Assembly: GCF_000742475.1 (NCBI RefSeq)
Contig: NZ_JQAJ01000001.1
Span: forward strand, 270,236 to 334,235
Reading direction: 5' to 3'
DNA from: Candidatus Hepatobacter penaei
GTDB taxonomy: Bacteria > Pseudomonadota > Alphaproteobacteria > Holosporales > Hepatobacteraceae
DNA length: 64,000 nt
The notes under the pieces are model-generated. The model was not told where the DNA came from. It was given only the letters and a program-made list of their open reading frames with translations, and did no database searches. Both the position numbers and the translations under genes were made by a program. This document shows positions 7,853 through 14,802 of this stretch, one piece after another. Each line of letters opens with the position of its first letter. Position 1 is the first letter of the stretch.

Positions 7853-8701
7853 TTAAGAAGACCGTCTTTCACGTTCTACCCTAAACGTAAAAACCCGCAA
7901 TGCTTCTTCCAGCTCCTTAAGATCTTCTGCCGTGAATCTCCCTTTGTCTGCCTTCTGCATAAAGGGCAATCTTCGTATAGCCAAAAGAGCTTGCAACAAA
8001 CCTTGATAAGGCAAAATCTTAAGGTGGCCTTCACGCAATGCTTGATAGGTCACAGATAGCGCCTCCATGTTCTTTTTCAGCATTTCTGAGCTCTTTTCGA
8101 AAGCCTCGAGAATGTTGGGGAGAACATGAGACGTCCACATCATTTCTTCGTTTTTGTTCTTAAAGATCAGGGATAACGTATCTTGGGTCTTTTTCATGGC
8201 CGATTCATAATTTTCTAGCACAGCTTGAAAATCCTTAAGCTGTGCGTGATTTTTGCGTTTGAGCACATCAAAGGAGTGATGCAATTTTCCCAGTGTTTGC
8301 TTAAGGTTTTTCTCAAACCTTATATAATTGCGCCGCGAGAATTGCTGCCCGCCTGCATTGTCTTCCCCTGTCGCTTTTGGGGGGGTATCTAGCTGGTGCG
8401 TTCCCTCCTGTTGCGGCGTCTCTTGACCCGGCTGTCTGGCATCCATAACAGCATCACCCATGTCTTGCGTAGCAATCTCTGGTCCAGGATCAACGTCTTG
8501 CACGGGCCTATGATGAACGGCCGGTCCATGGCCAGTAAATATAGGCCTATGATAAACGAGCGGTCGATGGTCAGTAAACATATGAGGCTTATGAGTGTGA
8601 ACGGGCACATGGTCATGAAGTCGCTGATCACCGTGCAACCACGAAGCGCTTCCTAACCAAGCCCCCACACACATCGCCCTCACAACCATGGATCGATACA
8701 T
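7853..8701 (-). CDS. secreted protein with His-Pro repeats and a coiled-coil C-terminus
   Basis: About 282 residues from the ATG at 8701. This start is preferred over 8731 because GGGAGG lies 7 nt upstream of it. A signal peptide (MYRSMVVRAMCVGAWLGSAS) is followed by a histidine- and proline-rich segment. That segment holds a 13-residue repeat, FT[D/G]H[R/G]P[L/A]V[Y/H]HRP[I/V], in two good copies plus an eroded one. After an acidic Gln-rich linker, residues about 125-280 are helical and probably coiled-coil (RFEKNLKQTLGKLHHSFDVL). His-rich repeats can bind Zn, Ni or Cu, but metal binding here is only a suggestion. No family was recognised. Confidence 0.68.
   Translation of the reverse strand: MYRSMVVRAMCVGAWLGSASWLHGDQRLHDHVPVHTHKPHMFTDHRPLVYHRPIFTGHGPAVHHRPVQDVDPGPEIATQDMGDAVMDARQPGQETPQQEGTHQLDTPPKATGEDNAGGQQFSRRNYIRFEKNLKQTLGKLHHSFDVLKRKNHAQLKDFQAVLENYESAMKKTQDTLSLIFKNKNEEMMWTSHVLPNILEAFEKSSEMLKKNMEALSVTYQALREGHLKILPYQGLLQALLAIRRLPFMQKADKGRFTAEDLKELEEALRVFTFRVERERRSS
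8505..8582. repeat. two tandem 39-bp repeats encoding a 13-residue His-Pro unit
   Basis: Units at 8505-8543 and 8544-8582 both begin GGCCTATGAT and align along their whole length with a few substitutions. A third, eroded unit starts near 8586. The length is a multiple of three, so copy-number change would keep the reading frame of the minus-strand gene. Confidence 0.75.
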
Positions 8702-8976
8702 ACAGACCCTCCCAAAAAAAAGCAAAAACAATAGGTTAGCGTTTATGTCTCTATTATTGTCTTTTTTTGCTATTTTTTGGTTAAGGGCGCCCCAGCTCTG
8801 GGGCCTGCCTCTGGGATGTGTATTCTGTCTTCCTGGCTGGGCTTTTATGCCTTATGCGTATAACGACAGGCATGCGCGGGATTTTTGTGAGACTTATCGC
8901 CTCGTTACGAGGGGCGTGATGATTTCTTTTCCTCACAAAGGTGGCTACCTAGTGGGCCCTCTTAGCAAACCCCCTG

Positions 8977-9810
8977 TTAATAAGGCGCCCCTCCTTCATC
9001 TTCCTCTGGGTAGCTCTCCGGTTCACCCCCTTGAGCAGGATCATGAGCAAGAACGCGTTGAGACGGATCTTCCTGAGAAAGCAATCCTGGGACAGGTTCC
9101 TGCGAAGCAGGGTCTTGAAAGGCACTGTGAAGGGCACTGTCTTCTATGCTTCCTGCTTGCCCGACCAAATAATTGTCCATACCGTAAGACAAGGTTATCA
9201 GATAATTCGCAAACGTATCAGAGCTTTTAAAAGTCGACGTATCATTCAGCTGTACATACAATTCACGCAATATGCCTATACCCTTTATATGGCGCTGAAC
9301 AAAAGTGTTCGTTGCACGTCGCAAACCTTGATACATGATGGAAAGACTCTCTTCACGGGGATCCATATGATGGACAATGGCACCCAAGTCATCGACCGGT
9401 TTCTGCATCTTATCAATCTCTTCGCCCTCTTTCACCACGTCTGCGTCAGAAAGTGCCGGTGAGAGGCTGTTGTCATCAGCGGCAAGTGCCTTTTTTAATT
9501 GCTCTTCCCTTTCTTCAGCACCCTGTTGATAGTTAGCGGAGACTTCGCACGCAAAAGCTTGTATCTCTTGACATCGTTTTTCGTGTTTGGGCTGTTCGTT
9601 CATGATCGCTTCAATCTCGTTAAGCAGGGCGTTAAAGGCCTTGTGGATCGTCTGCTTCTCCTCATCTGCACCTTGAGGCAACGCGCCCCGAAGCGTATCC
9701 ACGTCAAAAACCTGATCGGGATTACCCCCATAGGCCAGGGGCGAGAACGCCCAAGCGGTCACCACAACGTGCGCCCACACAACAGAAAGAAAACCCCGCC
9801 AATGCATCAT
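8977..9810 (-). CDS. secreted helical protein of unknown function
   Basis: About 277 residues from the ATG at 9810 (MMHWRGFLSVVWAHVVV), which begins a signal peptide and has AAGGGA a few bases upstream. A longer frame to 9855 exists, but its ATG overlaps the probable -10 region of the promoter at 9858-9871, so the shorter start is chosen. The mature protein has charged helices (EEREEQLKKALAADD; FVQRHIKGIGILRELYVQL) and an acidic, Pro- and Gln-rich tail ending GGEPESYPEEDEGGAPY. No family or catalytic motif was recognised. It belongs to the minus-strand island of exported proteins. Confidence 0.68.
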   Translation of the reverse strand: MMHWRGFLSVVWAHVVVTAWAFSPLAYGGNPDQVFDVDTLRGALPQGADEEKQTIHKAFNALLNEIEAIMNEQPKHEKRCQEIQAFACEVSANYQQGAEEREEQLKKALAADDNSLSPALSDADVVKEGEEIDKMQKPVDDLGAIVHHMDPREESLSIMYQGLRRATNTFVQRHIKGIGILRELYVQLNDTSTFKSSDTFANYLITLSYGMDNYLVGQAGSIEDSALHSAFQDPASQEPVPGLLSQEDPSQRVLAHDPAQGGEPESYPEEDEGGAPY

Positions 9811-9857
9811 CTGAATCCCTTTTTGATCACACGCTCCATGGGCATGGTAAGACATTT

Positions 9858-9871
9858 TGCTCTATTGTCAA
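9858..9871 (-). promoter_or_regulatory. weaker copy of the shared island promoter element
   Basis: Minus strand TTGACAATAGAGCA resembles TTGACATWWWGGCA. It keeps a perfect TTGACA -35 and the terminal GCA. A TACCAT-like -10 would sit 16 nt further on, just upstream of the 9810 start codon region. Confidence 0.35.
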
Positions 9872-9938
9872 TGCCGTTTCACAAAAGGCTTCTTATCAGT
9901 CCCGCTCTTGAAGGAGATTAACTAAGAACCACCTTTGC

Positions 9939-10671
9939 CTAGACTTCTTTTGGCAGCGGATCTTCCTTCAAGCTTCTTATGATTTCAGTCACGTCCGGCA
10001 AATACACGTCCCGGATCTTAAGGGTTTGTTCTTCTCTTTTTGAAGAGTCCTCTTCTTTCCAGAGTTGCAAGAGGGCCCCTTGATGTGCCTCATGTTTTTC
10101 TTTGATGGTTGCCAGACGTTGCCTCGCATCATCCTTTGCGTTGACATATTTTGCGAGCATAGGTAAGAGGTTGTTTTCAAGAATGACAAAACCTTTACCC
10201 ACCTTATCCATGTTTTGAAATAAAGAGTCTGACACGCGCTTTTTGCCCTGTGGCTCAGTCGCGGATGCATCGGGCGCCAGGGAGTCCTCTTCACCAAGCT
10301 GTTGTTGGTGTTCTTCCCAGCGTCGATTTTCCCATTTTCTATATCTTGACCTAAACGCAGGAAAAACATCGACCCATTGTAGCAGAAGTTCCTTAGCCTG
10401 ATCATCTTCCCACACAGTTGGATCTTTAGACAGTGAGTCCACAGGCACATCGTTTTCTGGACCTTCAGGCACATCTTGGGGGGGGGGCAGCAGGCAATCT
10501 TACCGGAACTGGCTTTAATGCCCATGGAGAACAAGGTTCGTCAGAAGATGGGCCTGAATCTGCACCTCGTGCCCCTTGGGCCCATAAAAACAGGCTAAGC
10601 AAAGCCCCACCCAAAAAGGCTGTTCCACACGCGCCCCTCACGGGCCTCTGCACGTTTATAAGCATAGTCAT
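9939..10671 (-). pseudogene. secreted coiled-coil protein split by a C10 tract (possible phase-variable gene)
   Basis: The signal-peptide part (ATG at 10671; AFLGGALLSLFLWAQGARG) reads into a run of ten C (coding strand; G10 at 10478-10487 on plus). It then stops a few codons later (PPPRCA*). The body of the protein is in the next frame, from about 10480 to 9939 (DVPEGPENDVPVDSLSKDPT, then charged helices). Removing one C (C9) restores one continuous frame of about 243 residues, and a TAA blocks the body frame just upstream of the tract. As read, the gene is off. Slipped-strand phase variation, simple decay or a homopolymer sequencing error could all explain this. The product is unrecognised. 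It has its own promoter (10707-10735). Confidence 0.65.
10478..10487. repeat. G10/C10 homopolymer tract inside a coding region
   Basis: This is the longest G/C run I noticed in the window. It lies at the junction of the signal-peptide frame and the mature-protein frame of the minus-strand gene 9939-10671. Confidence 0.9.
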
Positions 10672-10706
10672 AATCTTTCCCTCTTCCTACACACAACAAT
10701 CGCTGC

Positions 10707-10735
10707 ATTGTGGCCACATATTGCCAAAATGTCAA
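10707..10735 (-). promoter_or_regulatory. promoter with shared TTGACATWWWGGCA element, upstream of 9939-10671
   Basis: Minus strand: TTGACA (10730-10735), a 17-nt spacer, then CACAAT (10707-10712). The element TTGACATTTTGGCA covers 10722-10735. Confidence 0.55.
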
Positions 10736-10755
10736 TAGTTTTTTGACACCCCAAA

Positions 10756-10772
10756 GCCCCCAGAGAGGGGGC
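10756..10772 (-). terminator. hairpin downstream of pepA
   Basis: GCCCCC-AGAGA-GGGGGC is a 6-bp GC stem about 30 nt past the pepA stop. The following T-run on the minus strand is poor (CTTTGG), so termination efficiency is uncertain. Confidence 0.4.
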
Positions 10773-10804
10773 AAAAGGAGCTCACCAAAAGCAAAGCAGA
10801 GGCC

Positions 10805-12274
10805 TTACAGCGTGAGCGAGGGGGCCACTTTGGTGGCCCAATGATAGAGTAAACGCAGCCCAAAGGCGCACCCACCTTCGGTGGCCACATCTGTATCTTT
10901 GGCGTTAAAGTCTACATTGGCGATGTCCAGGTGCGCCCAGGGGGTGTCGCCTACAAAGCGCTCTAAAAAGGCCGCGGCGGTGCTGCTGCCCGCGCCAAAA
11001 CCGGGGGAAGAGATGTTTTTAAGGTCGGCCACACGGCTCTCCATGGCTTTGGTAAACGCTTCGCAAAGCGGCAAACGCCACACAGGTTCGCCCACGGTGG
11101 TGCCGGCTGCATCTAAGGTGTGTGCCAGGGTATCTTGAGGGGAAAACAGGCCCGCATACGATGGCCCCAAGGCAAAGCGCATGGCGCCCGTCAACGTGGC
11201 CACATCCACCATGGCGCGGGGGGTGAGATGCTTGTTGGCATAATAAAGGGCATCGGCCAAAATGAGGCGCCCTTCGGCATCTGTGTTCAGCACTTCGATG
11301 GTTTGCCCTGACATGCTGGTGACAATATCACCCGGACGCATGGCCTTACCAGAAGGCATATTTTCCACCAAGGCCACCACGCCCACGGCATTAATCGGCG
11401 CCTTGGTCAGCGCCAACGCCCGCATCAGGCCCATCACCACGGCCGCGCCGCCCATGTCGCCCTTCATTTCTTCCATGCCCCGGGAAGGTTTGATGGAAAG
11501 ACCGCCCGAATCAAACGTGACCCCTTTCCCCACAAAAGCCAGCGGCTTGTCATGCTCTGCGCCTCCCTGCCAATGCACCACGGCCAAGAAGGGTTCATAA
11601 TCACTGCCTTGCGCCACGCCCAACAGCGACCCCATGCCTAACGCGGTCATGCGCGCTTTGTCCAACACCTCGACCTTAAGACCCAAGGACTCAAAGGCAC
11701 GGATCCTGTCCACAAAGGTTTGAGGATAGAGCATGTTGCCCGGCTCATTCACGCAGTCCCTTGCCCAGAGCACGCTTTCGGTCACATGGCTTTGGGCAGA
11801 AAGGCGGCTAGCCAGGCCTTCAGACGAGGCACGCACCACCGTGACGGTTTTGAGCGGCACCGCATTGCTTTTTTTATAGCGATCAAACCGCCAGCTGCGC
11901 AGCATCAGACCTTCTAACACATAAGACAGCGGGTCATCCTCACAAAAAGGCGCCGCCAGCGCCACCTGCGCGATCTTGTGCTTTTCAAGAGCAGCGGCAG
12001 CCTTGCCGCCCACTGTGAGGGCCTTTTGCGCAGAGGATAAGTCATCCCCCAGCCCCAGCAACATAACCAATGCAACATCCCCCTGACCATAGACAGGCAC
12101 CACCTCCCCAGCCTCAGCCTTAAAGGTTTTGTTTTCTATCAGTTGTTTGATCAGCGCTTGGATAGGCGCATCAAGGTCGTCAAAAACAGGACCCAGCTTA
12201 TGGTCCTTGGCCACGCCTAACACCAAGGTGCGCACATCCCTTGGCAGCTGAGGAGAGAATGTGATAGAGAGCAT
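10805..12274 (-). CDS. pepA: leucyl aminopeptidase (M17 family)
   Basis: A cytosolic aminopeptidase with two metal ions that releases N-terminal amino acids during peptide turnover. The M17 metal and active-site motifs are all present: VGKGVTFDSGGLSIKPS (Lys, Asp, Lys), MKGDMGGAAVV (Asp) and NTDAEGRLILADAL (Asp, Glu, Arg). The length of about 489 residues is normal for the family. The start is taken at the ATG at 12274; a TTG two codons upstream is also possible. It is divergent from tsaE. The DNA-binding and recombination role known for E. coli PepA cannot be judged here. Confidence 0.96.
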   Translation of the reverse strand: MLSITFSPQLPRDVRTLVLGVAKDHKLGPVFDDLDAPIQALIKQLIENKTFKAEAGEVVPVYGQGDVALVMLLGLGDDLSSAQKALTVGGKAAAALEKHKIAQVALAAPFCEDDPLSYVLEGLMLRSWRFDRYKKSNAVPLKTVTVVRASSEGLASRLSAQSHVTESVLWARDCVNEPGNMLYPQTFVDRIRAFESLGLKVEVLDKARMTALGMGSLLGVAQGSDYEPFLAVVHWQGGAEHDKPLAFVGKGVTFDSGGLSIKPSRGMEEMKGDMGGAAVVMGLMRALALTKAPINAVGVVALVENMPSGKAMRPGDIVTSMSGQTIEVLNTDAEGRLILADALYYANKHLTPRAMVDVATLTGAMRFALGPSYAGLFSPQDTLAHTLDAAGTTVGEPVWRLPLCEAFTKAMESRVADLKNISSPGFGAGSSTAAAFLERFVGDTPWAHLDIANVDFNAKDTDVATEGGCAFGLRLLYHWATKVAPSLTL

Positions 12275-12334
12275 AGACAAGGCCTGCGAGGTCAGAATAT
12301 TTCTTGGTTGTTACTTAAATGAAACAGGGGCCCT

Positions 12335-12844
12335 ATGTCAACGGCAGGTGGAAAATTGAAAAAAAATTTACAAACATTGCGGCATTCACATTTTCTCAAC
12401 ACCTTTTCGCTTTGCTCGTGGCAAGATACAAAAAACGTGGCAAAGGCGTTAGGGGCATGTGTGAGAAAAGGCGATGTGGTGCTGTTATGCGGCGATCTGG
12501 GGTCAGGGAAAACAGCCCTGGTGCGCCTGACGCTTCAAGCCATGCGTGGTGATGATGTGAGGGTGCAAAGCCCTACCTTTCCGTTGGTTCTCACCTATGA
12601 CACGCCGCAAGGGCCTGTGTGGCATGCCGATCTTTATCGCCTCACCCCTGACGAAATACCTTCCTTAGGGTTGGAGGAAGCATGGGACGAGCGCATCACC
12701 TTTATTGAATGGCCGGACCGGTTGACTGCATGTCCGCCCCACCCCCTGTTGCTGGACCTGACCGTGGACGCACCGCACAGGAAACGCACACTGTCTTGTT
12801 ATGGTAAGCATCCCTGGCCCCAACGATGGGAAGGCACGGCATGA
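12335..12844 (+). CDS. tsaE: tRNA threonylcarbamoyladenosine biosynthesis ATPase TsaE
   Basis: A 169-residue ATPase that works with TsaB/TsaD in forming t6A37 of ANN-decoding tRNAs. The Walker A motif is GDLGSGKT near residues 54-61, followed by QSPTFPLVLTYD and HADLYRL, which are diagnostic of TsaE. The N-terminus is about 25 residues longer than usual; a later start is possible. The gene ends in an ATGA overlap with the next gene, indicating an operon tsaE-amgK-murU-addB, an arrangement common in Alphaproteobacteria. Confidence 0.93.
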   Translation: MSTAGGKLKKNLQTLRHSHFLNTFSLCSWQDTKNVAKALGACVRKGDVVLLCGDLGSGKTALVRLTLQAMRGDDVRVQSPTFPLVLTYDTPQGPVWHADLYRLTPDEIPSLGLEEAWDERITFIEWPDRLTACPPHPLLLDLTVDAPHRKRTLSCYGKHPWPQRWEGTA

Positions 12845-13929
12845 CAAACTCGCTGCGCTCGCTCAACCGCGAGGATGAGAAACAAGCTTTTTTGAGGCAG
12901 TATGGAGCCAACAACTTACCCCAAGAGCCTTTGGTGCCAGACTGCTCCAACAGAGTCTACACCCGCCTTCAAGGTCAAGGTATGTGGAACAATGGGCAAG
13001 TCATGTTTGTGGACGACCCTGACCCAGACAATGCCAAGCGCTTTGCTGACATCGCGCACTATCTGGCCTCGCTGGGGCTTCGCGTGCCTCACATTTATGC
13101 GGCTTCAGAGCATGGGTTTTTGTTGATTGAGGATTTAGGCGAAACACGTTTTCGTGATGTGTTGAAGGATGACCCTTCAGCCCACGATGACCTGTGGGAA
13201 ACACTCTTTGATACCTTAATCCACCTGCAGCAAGCCAGCCATCAAACCGGTGCCTCACCTGCCTCCGCTTCGCTTTCTACCCTGGCTCACCATCATGCTT
13301 CTACGCCCCCGTCCTTAGAGATGATGACGGTAGAGACACTTCTTGAGGAGGTGGATATTTTTCTAGAATGGGGTCTTTCTTATATTGGGCGCTCTTTGTC
13401 TGCGCCAGAACGGCACGAAGCGCGCCGCGTGTGGGAGATGTTTTTAACGCCCCTGGCTGACCACATGCCTTGTCAGGCAACAGAAGGGTATGTGTGTGTC
13501 CACAAAGATTTTCACTCAGAAAATCTGCTCGCCTTGGGTGAGGATAACCCTCAAGGCTGTGGTGTGATTGATTTTCAAGATGCGTTGTGGGGGCCGCCGG
13601 CCTATGACCTGGTGTCACTTATTGAAGACGTGAGGCTGCCCTTTGACGGCCCGCGCATCATGCGCCAAAAATCCCACTTTATTCACAAACAATCGCTGTT
13701 TACAAACCATGAGTGGGAAGCCACCTACGATCGCCTCAGCCTTCAGCGCGCGGTCAAAATTTTTGGGGTATTTTGTCGCCTGGCGTTGCGCGATGGCAAG
13801 CTAAAAAAGGTTGACTGTTTGGCAAATGCCTTTCTATTTATAGAGCAAGGGTTGAAGCACCCCGCCGCGCATGACGTGCGCGATTGGTTTTTATCCTTAG
13901 ATTTTAAAAGACGTTTGGAGAGTTTTTGA
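12841..13929 (+). CDS. amgK: AmgK-type anomeric sugar kinase (MurNAc/GlcNAc), phosphotransferase fold
   Basis: About 362 residues with the aminoglycoside-phosphotransferase kinase fold. The catalytic loop is VHKDFHSENLL (Asp and Asn) and the metal-binding motif is VIDFQDALWGPPAYDLVSL. AmgK phosphorylates the anomeric position of N-acetylmuramate/GlcNAc during peptidoglycan recycling, and MurU then makes UDP-MurNAc. The assignment rests on the kinase motifs plus direct linkage to a MurU-like gene. The ATG at 12841 overlaps the tsaE stop (ATGA) and is preferred to the in-frame ATG at 12826. Its TGA stop overlaps the TTG start of the next gene. Confidence 0.85.
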   Translation: MTNSLRSLNREDEKQAFLRQYGANNLPQEPLVPDCSNRVYTRLQGQGMWNNGQVMFVDDPDPDNAKRFADIAHYLASLGLRVPHIYAASEHGFLLIEDLGETRFRDVLKDDPSAHDDLWETLFDTLIHLQQASHQTGASPASASLSTLAHHHASTPPSLEMMTVETLLEEVDIFLEWGLSYIGRSLSAPERHEARRVWEMFLTPLADHMPCQATEGYVCVHKDFHSENLLALGEDNPQGCGVIDFQDALWGPPAYDLVSLIEDVRLPFDGPRIMRQKSHFIHKQSLFTNHEWEATYDRLSLQRAVKIFGVFCRLALRDGKLKKVDCLANAFLFIEQGLKHPAAHDVRDWFLSLDFKRRLESF

Positions 13930-14642
13930 TTGAAAATGCTTTGATTCTGGCGGCCGGTTATGGCAAGCGCATGGAAAATCTGACGCAAAACACACCTAAG
14001 CCCTTGTTGGTTGTGTGGGGGAAAACATTGCTGGATCATATCCTCACAAAGGTGGTCAACGCCGGCATTCAGCGGGTTATGATTAATGTGCATTATCTGG
14101 CGCCCCAAATGAAAGACTATCTCTTGCCGTGGAAAGAACGCATTGCCGATCTGATTCTCATCGAAGAGGATGAAATCTTGGGTACAGGGGGAACCGTCAC
14201 GAAGGCATGCCAATTTGTGGAGGGTCAACCTTTTTTTGTGATCAATGGCGATGTTTTGTGGCGCGAGCGGGCTGGCAGCGCCCTTCATGCCATGGCCTCA
14301 TCTTGGCAGCAAACCCACACAGGGCTTTTGGCATTGGTGGGTCGGGAAAAAGCCTGGGGCTATGATGGCAACGGTGATTTTTTTCTTGATGACGATCAGG
14401 CGATTGTGCCGAAACGCAACAAGCACCAAGTGGCGCCTTATGTTTATGCGGGGATTCAAATTGTGCATCCCGCCTATGCAGATGACCATGTTGCGGCTTC
14501 GTTGCGACTGACCGCGCCCTATCCTGTCAATCATTTGTGGCAACCGCAGATGCAGAAAAAAGAGCTGGCAGGCTATGTTTTCCCAGACCCATGGTATCAC
14601 GTGGGCACCAAAAAGGCCTATCAAGCTGTGGGGTATGTGTGA
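13926..14642 (+). CDS. murU: MurNAc-1-phosphate uridylyltransferase (MurU-like nucleotidyltransferase)
   Basis: A 238-residue nucleotidyltransferase. The nucleotide-binding signature LAAGYGKRMENLTQNTPKPL is at the N-terminus, followed by ILGTGGTVTKA and FFVINGDVLW. The length and motifs fit MurU, which converts MurNAc-1-P to UDP-MurNAc and so bypasses de novo synthesis. Other sugar-1-phosphate nucleotidyltransferases look similar, so the substrate call depends on the adjacent amgK. The start is a TTG whose last bases form the amgK stop (TTGA overlap), implying translational coupling. Confidence 0.86.
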   Translation: MIENALILAAGYGKRMENLTQNTPKPLLVVWGKTLLDHILTKVVNAGIQRVMINVHYLAPQMKDYLLPWKERIADLILIEEDEILGTGGTVTKACQFVEGQPFFVINGDVLWRERAGSALHAMASSWQQTHTGLLALVGREKAWGYDGNGDFFLDDDQAIVPKRNKHQVAPYVYAGIQIVHPAYADDHVAASLRLTAPYPVNHLWQPQMQKKELAGYVFPDPWYHVGTKKAYQAVGYV

Positions 14643-14706
14643 GGTATGTGCTTACCCATGCACGAGATAAGCGAACCCCTTTGTGGTGGATTTGTAAGAA
14701 AAAGTG

Positions 14707-14730
14707 GTGAGAGTCTCCTAGACTCGTCAC
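14707..14730 (+). other. hairpin between murU and addB
   Basis: GTGA-GAGTCT, loop CCT, then AGACTC-G-TCAC forms a 10-bp stem with one bulged G. No T-run follows, so it is probably not a full intrinsic terminator. It could affect readthrough or stability of the addB message. Confidence 0.35.
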
Positions 14731-14802
14731 GCTTTATCGTTGATCTTGGCGTGAGGGCTTGATTCTTACGGGGTGTTCCGTCAAGGTCAAGAGCAACGCC
14801 TT

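Noticed and set aside
8688..9230. 180-codon plus-strand frame with a hydrophobic N-terminus
   Set aside because: It runs antisense to the well-supported secreted gene 8977-9810 for half its length and has no ribosome-binding site.
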